Assembly: GCA_030267565.1 (NCBI GenBank)
Contig: BRXU01000029.1
Location: 1,373,501 to 1,437,500, forward strand
DNA length: 64,000 bases
Source of the DNA: Pleodorina starrii
Taxonomy: Eukaryota; Chlorophyta; Chlorophyceae; Chlamydomonadales; Volvocaceae
Reading direction: 5' to 3'
Position numbers and translations under genes: made by a program. Position 1 is the first letter of the stretch. The number at the start of each line of letters is the position of its first letter. This document shows, one piece after another, positions 46,571-57,500 of this stretch. A model generated the notes under the pieces. That model was not told where the DNA came from and did no database searches. It was given only the letters and a program-made list of their open reading frames with translations.

Positions 46571-48276
46571 AAGATCGACAGCCAGGCAAGCAGGCAGGCG
46601 CGGATTGTGTGCGGTTGTGGACATGTCTGCGACGTCTGCGGTGGAAAGGGGCGCCTGCTGACGCCGGCACTTTCGCAGCGAGAGCTGCAGGCAAAGTCTT
46701 GTCCATTCTCTTGGCCACGGCCGCGGTCGGAGGCCCAAAAGCGGGCAGGTTCGCGCTGTGTTGCTGCAGGTCCATGTCTTCTGAGGGGCACCAGCGGGGC
46801 CCGGTGGGGGCGCGGGCAAAGGCGATAACCGGCGGTACTGCGGTCCAGGCTGCGACAGACGACACCGCTCGCGTCTGGGCGGCTTGAAATCAAGAGTGCT
46901 GACAAAACGGCGGGGCGATGTTTTGTTCTGGGTTTCGGAGCGCACCGCAATGGCGGCATGGGCTTTGTTCTGGGTTTCGGAGCGCACTGCAATGGCGGCA
47001 TGGGCTATGCATGGCGAACGGCAAATGCAAGATACCGGTATGCGGCTGGCTGGAGATCCCGCCTCCGGTGGTATCGAGTACGTTGCGCACGAGGAAGGTC
47101 AGGCGTCCGGGCCGATGGCGTCGGGCGCCCTCGCACACTTCTCAAAGGCTCCACGAAGGCTTCTGTGACACTGCACGCGAGCCACTCTCTTTCAGAGCAT
47201 GGAGTTAAACAATAATGAATGGGCTATAGCGTACATAAGCCCAGCCCCATGACACCGGGTACTACTGCGTAACTCTAGTGCTAGTACTTAAAACTCAGTA
47301 CGCACCGCTGCAGCTTGGTGCACAGCGTCCATCACGACCAGTGCGCCAAGACTACTCAGCCACTCCAATCATCTCCCCCGAAACCATTCCGCCCTGCACC
47401 GAAACACACGCTCGATCGACACGAGAGGAGTTTGCCGCCAAACTGCACGCAACGCGGGACCAACTTTGGCTGTGAGGCAAATAGGATTATAAGACATGCT
47501 GTCATTGGGTCTGCTCCAACGGAAGAAACACACTTTATCATCCAGCACACATATGGGAAATGCGGCACCGTCCATCATTCCCCCTGGCCGAGATACAACC
47601 TCGCGGCTCTGCCCTCCAAACGTGTGGCAGACCGAAAATTTTTCATGAACTTCGATTTTTACTAAACCCTCCCTAAACACACACGGGCTCAAACACGATA
47701 TGAGATGATTTGTTCCGATGATCCCCCTCGTACAACCGCTTCAGCATACGCAGCCACCTCGTACAGGTCTGCCACCGACCACGCCCCGCCCAACGCTACC
47801 ACCCCGCCAAACACAGGCGACGAAACCCGACAACCCGATGTGGGTCGGGTCCCTAAACCAAACCGTTCGGCTCACGTCCGGCCGAGAGCCACACTGGTGT
47901 TAGAACCATCACCGGGGACCATCACTTCTCCATTGCCATCCGTACGCTAGCTACTAAAAAAAGCAAGCTGGGCATGTTGTACACATAGGGCAGTCAAGGT
48001 CAAGTAGTTCCCCACGCCGTTGGCTCAAGGCGCAACGAGCGCGGCGCCCGCGCGGCCAATCAGCGGTGCCGGGAGCTTGGCCGTATGCAGGCGAGGCCGA
48101 ACCTCTAGTAATACAAGTCACCCGTGCCCAAGTATGAAACAATAATGTACACGGTTGAGACCCTTGGGACGCTCTCTGGATGCGAGAAGGGCGAACAACC
48201 GTAACACGAACTAACACCCGATGCGTTCTCGACCGATACTGCAGCGCAAACTCAACTGAAGGAGTATGCGCATGCC
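46571..48276. other. Intergenic region downstream of DCAF1 and the mTERF-like gene
   Basis: Contains a 42-bp tandem duplication (46922-47005). Reading frames up to about 180 aa occur on the minus strand at 46433-46987, but they are Arg/Pro/Ser-rich shadows of high-GC sequence. The right end presumably holds the 3' UTR of the mTERF-like gene; no TGTAA was found for it. Confidence 0.4.
46922..47005. repeat. 42-bp tandem duplication
   Basis: Two units (46922-46963, 46964-47005) starting TTTGTTCTGGGTTTCGG, differing at one base. Confidence 0.85.
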
Positions 48277-48779
48277 TCATGCCCGCTGGAACAACAGCTG
48301 CGGGTTCTCCAGAATCTGACGCGGGGAGATCCCATGCTTGAACGTGAGCATTGAGACACGTTGCTCGTAGAAAGAAGCTACATCGCCGTTTGGCACCACC
48401 AGGAGCCCCGGCCGAAGCTTCACGACCTGCTCAACTTGCTCGACGTTTGTTTGGAGCAGTTCAGCGAGCTTCCTGATCTTGTACTCTGAAAGTAATCAAC
48501 AACGAAGAGTTAACAACAACAACAACAACAACAGCTTGAGCCCGGATAGTAGTTTCTCGCGAAGCGCAACACCTGCCGAGACGCACCGCGAGTCTCCTGC
48601 TCGTCAAGGGACGCAATTCGTGCTTTATATCCTGCTGCAGAACGGCAGTCACGGTGGATAACAAGAGTGCCTGCGAAGGAAAAGAGGCCGCGGCTCAGCG
48701 AAATTGGCGCCAGCGAAAATCCCCCCGGATTCGTCAACGAGCTTGCTGCCGAAACACCAAGCAACAAGGTGTGAGGCAT
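48277..48779 (-). CDS. Small mTERF-like protein, probably organelle-targeted
   Basis: Two exons (48779-48587 and 48485-48277) join in phase to about 133 aa. The first begins MPHTLLLGVSAASSLTN and is rich in Ser, Ala and Arg, like an organelle transit peptide. The second encodes a helical repeat with KLRPGLLVVPNG, then RVSML, KHGISPRQILENPQLLFQ, the spacing of a single mTERF repeat. Full mTERF proteins have many such repeats and bind organellar DNA or RNA, so this is either a miniature member or a partial gene. The intron carries an (AAC)7 run on the plus strand. The start is uncertain: ATG at 48961 upstream could be joined by another intron ending at the acceptor near 48814. Confidence 0.5.
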
Positions 48780-51509
48780 CGGTGCCGTAAATCGCGGTGT
48801 CGAAGGCCAGTTCTGTAACACCGGGCGGATTCAGCAATTGACGTCCCAAGCGGCGGCGTCGCGAGCCAACAACGGCACGAACCTGATGAAGGCATGCCAG
48901 CCACACGAGGCTGTCGGCAGACGCTGTTCATCGACAGAGACCGATGCGAGAGGGAAGCCATAGTGCTAGTGGTGTTTGGAATGGTAGCACAAGCACAAGA
49001 AGTTTTCTTCGTTGTGACAACAGGTAGTATGGTATATAGGTTATGAAGAAGTAGCCTGAACTAGGTACTTGATATAGTTATATCCGCATCTCAAAGTGGG
49101 TCCGAAAGCATCTGCGACCGACTGATAGCAGTTGGCAGATACGACCAGGGCGCTTTCCTCCCCGGTTCAGACCCCGCCTTGCCCTAAATTTCAGCTTCTG
49201 TTTTATGGTAAGCACTCCGAAAGATAGGCCTTGAAAGTCGCCCAGCCCAAGGTGACCACTGGGTCAGCCCTGAAGCGGCCCTAGTTCGGGTCCCAGTTTT
49301 CCGTCGTCTACAGAACCTGCTCTTCATGCCGTGTACGAAACCTGCTCTGTAAGGCGATTAAAGGCTTGATCGTCTGTCGCTCCATCTTAACTGGGTGACC
49401 GAGTTCTCCTAGCTTCTGGAGGGCGCCCGGCTAGGCCCGGTTACAATTGCATGGAGAAAGGGCTGAAAACACTGGCCGAAATGCGCGAAAATGTAGCACT
49501 CGCCTCCCCGAGTCGTTTTCGGGCTCCAGCCTATACGTCGATAACCCTTAGTCGTCGGGCCCGGCTTTAAACGGGCGTTCCATGATGGCTGCCAGCGAGG
49601 GTCAGCGCCCCCTCCTCCTCCTGGAAGCTCTTTGCCCGCGCCGTCCCGCGCTGCTGCCATTCGGCTATCCTCTCGCGACTTAGCCACAGTCCTTGTTGTT
49701 GTAGAGCGGCGCAAAGAAACATGTGCGCCCGCCGTTCCTGAGCCCCACAATCCATCGCATCGCAGAACCGGCGCTTTACATGACAGGTTGACAGCTCAAC
49801 CGCCCCGAAACCAACCCAAGCTCCCCTTCCACTGCCAGTACCGGTAGGCTGCTGCGCCACGTCCCAGCCAAGCAAAGGGACCAGCCGGGACCAGCCGCCC
49901 ACCGCCGCACAAACCAAACCGACTTGTGGACACGCAAACCAACGCCTGCGCACGGCGGCGCACAATCGCTCTCCCACAGGGGTGCGATCCTTCATCAGCC
50001 CCCTGTCCCCTACGGCCGCCGCCTCCCAACTCCACAACCCGCTGAGTACGGCACCGGGTACCGTATCTTGATTGAAGCAGCCGCAGGGCAGCAGGGCAGC
50101 GAAACCCCGCGCCCCGACCAGGCCTCGGCCCCGCCTGCCTGGTTCCGTCTTCCGTGGCAGCGTCGCAATCTGGGGGCTAGACGTTTACCCCCACGCCCCC
50201 CCCCACGCGGAAGAAAGGATCTACACGGCAGAGCTACGGCTCTACACACGCGCACTCCTGGTACGCGGCACGAGATTGTTACACAGGGTTACAACGCCCA
50301 TTGGGGCCGAAACGGCCCTGAGAGCCAGTCCAGTTTGCAAAGCGACACAACGGCCGCCGGATGAATCCCCGCCAAGACAGAGCAAAGGGCGAAAGTATGC
50401 CGGCCAAGGCGCGCAGGCCACCTTCGTACCGTCATTGGGTGGCTCCCCTCTCCCCAATGCCCTCCCCCCAATGCCCTCCCCCCAATGCCCTCCCCCCAAT
50501 GCCCTCCCCCCAATGCCCTCCCCCCAATGCCCTCCCCCCAATGCCCTCCCCCCAATGCCCTCCCCCCAATGCCCTCCCCCCAATGCCCTCCCCCCAATGC
50601 CCTCCCCCCAATGCCCTCCCCCCAATCTCCTCCCCCCAATCTCCTCCCCCCAATCCGGTTCTCTCGCCCCTCCCCTGTCTCTCCCACCAAGTCCGTCGCC
50701 AAAGCAAGGTACCTGCGCCGTGACGCGCTCCCACGACGTCCTGTACGGCGCTGACGGCGACCCCCATGCGGCAAAGGACAAGGGGCTTGGGGTGCGGGGC
50801 CTGCGCCTTTGCAACCCCCGGCCCCACCCCCTGCCCGCCCCATCAGTTGCCGGTTGCAGAAAATGCACCGAAAGACCCGGGCAGACGCCCCGCGGTCTGC
50901 TGCGGGGCCACCTTTTATTACCCAATCCCCCCCCGTCCCCCCCCTCTCCCCCAAACGTAAAACGGTTCGCGATCATTCGTTCCAACCAGTTCGGGCAATT
51001 CAACCATTATCAATCATTTCGGCAACCATTGATTCGAATCGCATCGGAAGTTGTAGAACCCCCGGGGGGCGCCCGCCTCCCCCCAACACACAATTACCCC
51101 CAACACACAACACACACGCACACGCACACGCCTGCTCCCGCGGTGTGACCGGCTAACCTCGACCCCACCCGACCCAACACCCGACCCGACCCAACACCTG
51201 ACTCCAGCCTCAGAGCACGCCCACCTCACCCCACCCCACTCACCCCACCCTGACCGACCGTCCTCCGGCCGACAATCTTCCCGTCGGATACGGTACCTCC
51301 CCCCGGTCCGCGGCACTCGCCCCCACCCCACCCCACCCCACCCCACCCCCACCCTGCCGCCCTCAGAATCCCTCCGGGGGCGCTGGAGCCCGTATCGCCT
51401 TTGTTGGGTACCCGTGTTGCCGTGTGGGATACTTCGTTGCGGCGGAGTCGTTGTGCCCCCGCCCCGCCCCGCCCCACCCCACCACATTCCCGCCCCGCCC
51501 CGCCCCGCG
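48780..51509. other. Intergenic region with minisatellite; no supported gene
   Basis: The left part is the presumed promoter of the mTERF-like gene. A 156-codon minus-strand frame at 49567-50037 has no recognisable domain. The right part (below 51510) should contain the G6PDH 3' UTR; the nearest minus-strand TGTAA I found are at about 50290 and 50280, more than 1.2 kb from the stop, so either the UTR is long or another signal is used. Confidence 0.4.
50455..50655. repeat. Minisatellite of about 14-bp units
   Basis: About thirteen copies of CCCCCCAATGCCCT with the last two or three changed to a CTCCT variant. All spacing is regular and there are no unique spacers. Confidence 0.92.
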
Positions 51510-54500
51510 CTACAGCTTGCCCGCCTGCAGTTGCGGCTGCTGCGAGTGCGAGGCATGTAGCTTCTGCCAGGTGTACTCGGTGCGCACGTAGCCGGACTCG
51601 GAGATGAAGGGGTCGGCGGCGGAGGGACCGCGGGAGCCTGGGGGGAGGCGGGGAGGTGGGAGGCGGGGAGGTGGGGAAGGGGGTTAGGGGGGGTTGTGTG
51701 TATGTGCAATTCGGAGAGGGGGAGGGAGGTGAGGGAAGGACAGAATCACACGTGTATCGTATCTCGACACCTCCCCGCTCCTCGCCCTCTGTGCAGCGCC
51801 TCCCCCCGGCCCGCAGCTCTCCCGGCCTCTTCCCCCCGTGGCGGCCGGTCTCCGCCCCGCTGGTGGGGCTCGCCACCTCGCACCTGCCTTCCCGGGCTCG
51901 AGAACCCACCGTAGCGGCAGCAGCCGCAGCCGCAGTAGCAGCCGCAGCAGCAGCTACAACAACAACCTCGCACCTACCCCAGCACCTCGGCACTCCCCGC
52001 CCCCCCCAGGTCGCCTCCGTCCCAGTGCTGCAAACTACAAGATAGCCACGCTGCTGCGGTGCCATTTTCAACACCCCCCATGCGAAATGTTCTGTTCAGA
52101 AAGGTCCTTACCATACGGGTAGGGGTGTATGGTGACCGCCCCCGCATCCACCGCATGCAGCAGCGGGGTGAAGATGGCCCAGGCGGCTCGCAGCTCGTCA
52201 CGGCGGACGAAGTGTTGCTGGTCACCCCTGGGGGGTGCGTGTGTGTTTTGGGGGGGGAGGGAGGGAGGGTGCGGGCGGTGGGCGAGGGGTTTAGGTTTAG
52301 GTTTGTTTTGGCTTTTTTTAGGGTTGTTTTTGGGTTTTTTGGGTTTCTAGAAAGCACGCTGACTGTGGGAGTTCAGGCAGATATGGGGAGTGAATGTGTT
52401 GGCCGTTGAATGTGGTTGCAAGTTTGTTGTCGTACAAACCTGATGCAGTCCAGGATGAGGCGCTCGTACGCGTCCGGGATGACGATGCCCTTGTACCGCT
52501 CCCTGCGAGGGGCAACCACCAACCACCAACCACCAACCGTCACACAGAGCACTGAACCGAGTAACCAACCGTGCGAGGGCGTGTGCGAGGGCGTGCCTCA
52601 GCTGGGCTGCTGTGCTGTGCTATGCTATGCTGTGGAACGTGAGCCAGTTAGAGAAGAGAGAAAGAGAGGGCGGAAGAGGGGGAGAGAGAGAGGGAGAGGT
52701 GGCTTCTGCGCAGCCGCGCACGGCGGGCCTGAAGGGTAGCGGCAGGCAGGCGTACGACGGTCGTACTTACGGGTACGACAGGTCTAGCTCGCTCATTTCG
52801 TAGTCCATCTCCAGTCCGGGCTTCTTGACCACCATTTTGGCGTATATGGCCTCTCCAGGCTGAAGGGGGAGGGGAGGGGGAGGCGGAGGGGGGCGAGTGA
52901 GAGTGAGAGTCAAGCGTGAGGGCGAGGGTGAGATCAGGCGGTCACGGTGACGGTCACGGTGGCGGTGGCGGTGGCGGTGGCGGTGGCGGTGGCGGTGGCG
53001 GTGGCGGTGGCGGTGACGGTGACGGTGCCGGGCCCCTGCCCCCCACCTGGAAGCGGATGACGAGCTCGTTCCTCATGTGCTCCAGGGAGCCGAATATGGA
53101 GGCGGGGGGTGTACGGAGCTGGATCCGAACCTGTCGTAAGACACGGTCAAGCGATGCCGTGCGACGGCCGGGCGGGAGGGCGGGTGCCGAGTTGAGTGAG
53201 GGGCGAGGAGGTTGGCGGGGCGGGAGAAAGGCGGGTTTGGTCGGGGGGTGCGGTATAGGGCAGGGCAGGTCTGGGCAGGGCTGGACGGGGATGTGAACGT
53301 TCGGGCAGTGGCCAGGCTCCCATGTAAGGCTGTAGCCCTCCTCCCAGCAACCCTCCCGCCCCGCATCTCCCCTCTTGGACGGTCTGGCCGCTGGACGTCA
53401 TGGCCCCCCCCCCGCCGGACACCGTCCACTTCTCGCCCCATTTTCGACTGACGGCTCCCGTCCCTTCTCCCACATCCCACACCATCTCTTTCCCCTTCCC
53501 CCCCTGTCCCTCCCGTCTCCTCCTCCACTGCAATTTTTCTTTTTACCCCTGTCCCTCCCCCTTGCAGATCCTTCTTACTCCCCTCCCCATCCTTCCCACC
53601 ACCGCCTCCCCTCCTTGCCCCTCCCCCCCTCCTTGTCCCTTCCCTCGCCACCCCACCCCACCCCACCCCACCCCATCCCCCCCCCACCCCTTCCGCCCCC
53701 CTTCCCTCCCCCCCTCTCCTTCCTCTCCCAACCCCTCCCCCTCCCCCCCTCCCCCTCCCTCACCGCCGCCAGCCTCTCGTTGAGTGCCTTCCCCGCCTTT
53801 ATGACCACCGGCACTCCGTCCCACCGCTCGTTGCGGACAAACAGCCGCACCGCGGCGAAGGTGGGGGTGCGGGAGCCGGGGGGCACGGTGGGGTCGTCCA
53901 GGTAGCCCGGCTGGCCCTGGGGGATGGGTGGGGGGGTGTAAACGGGGAATTGGGGGGGAAGGGGGGCAGCGAGGGGATGGAGGGGGGGCAACAGAGTAAG
54001 ATCCGTCCACCGCCCATCCTCCCCCCGTTCCTTCCCCACCTCCCTTTCCCCACCCCAGGCCCCACCCGCACCTCTTCACCCTCTTCACCCACCCCGCCGC
54101 TGCACTTCCTGATCTTCAATACCTCCCTCCCTCCCCCCCTCCCTCCCCCCCCACCTTGTCCGCCACGTACTGCCCCAGCACACAGTCCGCCGGCCCCGCG
54201 GGAGCTATGCATCGGAGCACCTTGACCTTCTCATCGCGGATGTCGTCAGGGTGGAGGGACACGGGGGCCTCCATGGTCAGGAGGGCGAGGACCTGGGGGG
54301 TCGGGTGGGGGGAGGGGGGGAGGGGGAGCGGGGGAGGGGGAGCGGGGGAGAAATGAAGGCGATGCCGGGGGCAAGGAGGAGGGGTCAGGGAGTGATATGC
54401 TCCCTGACCCCTCCCCAGGGGGAGGGGGAGGGAGGGGGGCCGGCGGTTGTAAGAGTGTGATGCACGGGTGGATTTAAAAACAAAGATACCTCGGTGAAGG

Positions 54501-57500
54501 GACGGAGCCGGCGTGTTAGCGAACGGCTCTGCAACCCAAAAGGAATACTGACCGAGGTTAGGGTTGGTGCTGGTTGCTGGGACCCGGCGCCAGGGAGGGG
54601 AGTTGAAGAGTGCAAGTGGGTTTACCGTATTGCCGCTGTGAGAGGGCGGTGTCGTGTGCAGGCAGGGGGCCGTGTTGGAAGATGTGCGGTGGTTGTGTAT
54701 GTATGTATGTGCAGCTGTGTACACACACGTGCCGTACGATACATGCACCGTTAGTACTGCCGTACCTGGATCAGGTGGTTCTGGATCACGTCGCGGATCA
54801 TGCCGTACTGATCAAAGTAGCCGCCGCGCCCCTCCGTGCCAAAGGGCTCCTGTCGGGCACAATCACACACAACAGGGTGTATGTCGTATGTGTGTGAGGG
54901 TGGGATGGAGGGGGGAGATATATTCAAAACGGGGTTGGCGGAGGGGATTGTCGTGGTTTTATTTACAAGGATGTGCAGCTAGCCCAGCACGCACTGACTG
55001 ACTAATTGACTGGCTGACTGGTGAGATCAGTGCTGTACTACAAACATGCGGCCCGAGATGGAGCTTTTGATGCCCGAGAGATGGGCCGGATTGCTGGAGC
55101 CACATACAGGCATTTCGGGGATAAGCTCTCGCCACTCGCTTTGGTACCGGTAATATGATGCAGCATTTGCTGTCTGCACTGCTGTCGATCGATGCGGCAT
55201 GCACCCCGGCATGCGCGCGCGATTCGTGCAGCGCCCGCAGGCGTTGCTGATGCGTGTGTGGTGGATACTCCCGAAATTTCTCTACACCACGAAATTTAGG
55301 ACGCACTCGTTCACCGGATTGATGGGCAAAACACGCACTCAAGTCACCGATTCGACGGGCCCGCCCCTGACTTGCGGTGTTGGCCGCAACTCCATTGTTT
55401 GCTCTCTATAATACACCAACCGAAAATAAAAACATCTAGCTTGCCGACGGGCCTCCGTAATAGCTAGTCGCTAGTCACTAGTAACTGCGCTGCGAATCCG
55501 ACCGTCATGCCTAAAATCTCGGCAAGGCGCCCCCGACCGAGTGCCCTGCAGCGGCCGTGATGGCGGAGCTGGCTGCTCGGCCGACTGCCCGGCTGCAGCT
55601 GGCTCATCGCAGCTCAGTTGCCCAGGCTCTCATCGGATACCACATCGGATGAAAATGGTAACCCTCGCCCTCCCCCTAGCTTCCGCCCTCGCTGTCCCCC
55701 TCCCCTTCCCTGGCCCTCCCCTCCCCTGCCCCCCCCTGCCCTTTCGTCTGACCTTGAATGTGATTTGGATGTTGGAAATGTAGTGGCGATTGAAAAATGC
55801 GCCAAAGATGGGGTTGGCGAAGCGCAGCATGAGCAGGTTCTAGATAGAGAGGGGGGGGGGCCGGGCGGGCGGGCGGGCGGGCGGGCGGGCGGGCGGGCGG
55901 GCGGGCGGAAGGCAGGAGGGTGGGGAGCTACAAGTCAAATGCGTCACATTGGATCTGGATCTGGATCTCGATCTGGATACCCTCAGGTGCAGGGTGGAGG
56001 GTGGAGGGGGACCGGGCGGGCGGGGAGAGGGTACCGGTAGGCTTGGGACGTTGGGAGGTGGGGGTGCGGGGTGGGGTGGCAAGGGCAGCAGTAGGGCCCC
56101 CGGGCTCAGGGTCCGGGGCCAGGGGGGCCCAAGGGGGTTCCATGCACCGTTCGGGGCTCACCTCCCCACCCGCGAGCTCCTGATGGGCGCCTGGACCCCC
56201 TTGACCCCCTGAGCCCCCCCTGGACCCCTGAGCCCCCCCTGAGCCCCCCCTGAGCCCCCCCTGGACCCCCTTGACCCCCTGAGCCCCCCCTGGACCCGGG
56301 AGGGAGGGGCGGCCTCGGGCCGGGCTCCATGCGGCTCGTCGGGTCGGGTCGGTTGGGTCGGTTGGGGCGGTTGGGGCGGTTGGGGGCCTGACGGCTGCCT
56401 GGAACCCCTTGATTGGCCCCCCCACCTGCACGAGCTCCCCCCCACCTACATACACACACACGCACCCTCCCTCACACCAGCCCCCCCCTCCCCCCCTCCC
56501 GGCCTATACGTGATACCCCCCCTCCCCCCCCCACCTGCACTAGCTCCCCCCCCCACCAGCCCCCCCTCCCCCCCACCTGCACTAGCTCCTTGCCCAGGTA
56601 GTGGTCTATGCGGTAGAGCTGCTCCTCGGGCCAGTAGGTGGCGATGTGCTGGGCCAGCACCTCGCTGCTCTGGAGGTCGTGACCTGAGGGGGAGGGGGGG
56701 GGCAGGGGTGTGTGAGGGGGTGCGAGGGGGGAGGGGGGAGAGGGGGGTTATCTACGGGAGAGGAGAAAGGGTGGGTTCAGGGGTTGGGCTTGGAGTTTTA
56801 GAGTATTTTATTAGGGTTTATAGGATTTTAGGGTTTTAAAGAGTTCGAAGGGAAACAGAGGAACAGCACTGCAGTTGTCAGTTGCTGGGAGAGGCATGTA
56901 CCTGCAAAAGCAGAAGCGGACTTGAGGATGTAGGAGGGCTGGGGAAGTAGTGGGGTGTGAGGCAGCAGGGAGAGAGGGCACGGAGGACGTGAGGAGGACA
57001 GGGCGCGGGGAGAAGGCGGCAAGCTGGGGTGTGGCGGAAGCCACGCTGCCGTGCGGGGCGGGGGGGGGGGGCCGGGGCCAAAGAACACCACCCAAGCACC
57101 TGGCTCCCACACCCCCCAGCACCCACGCACCCACTCAACCACCATCATCCACCCACCCATCCACCCACCCAGCCCCACCGAATGGCTTCTCCAGGATGAG
57201 CCGCACGAAGCTTCCCTCCCTGGAGGGCAGCAGCCGCCGACCACTGCCCTCGCCCGGCGACCCGCCACCTCCACCACCACCACCGCCACCACCACCGCCG
57301 TACAGAGTGGAGCAGTTGGTCTTGATGTGCGCACACACCTGCCGGGAGGGGGTAGAGCATGTGTGTGTGTAAAGGGTGGGGAGGGGCGCGAGGTGTGTGT
57401 TGGGGTGGGGATGTGGTTGTCCACGTATAGGCCGGGGCCCGTGAACGGTAACGGTGGGGGTGGGGATGACCGGGTGTTCCAAGGTCACGTCCCACACGCC

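Noticed and set aside
50455..50655. Regular short repeats that might suggest a CRISPR array
   Set aside because: Units are contiguous with no unique spacers, and the genome is clearly eukaryotic; it is a minisatellite.
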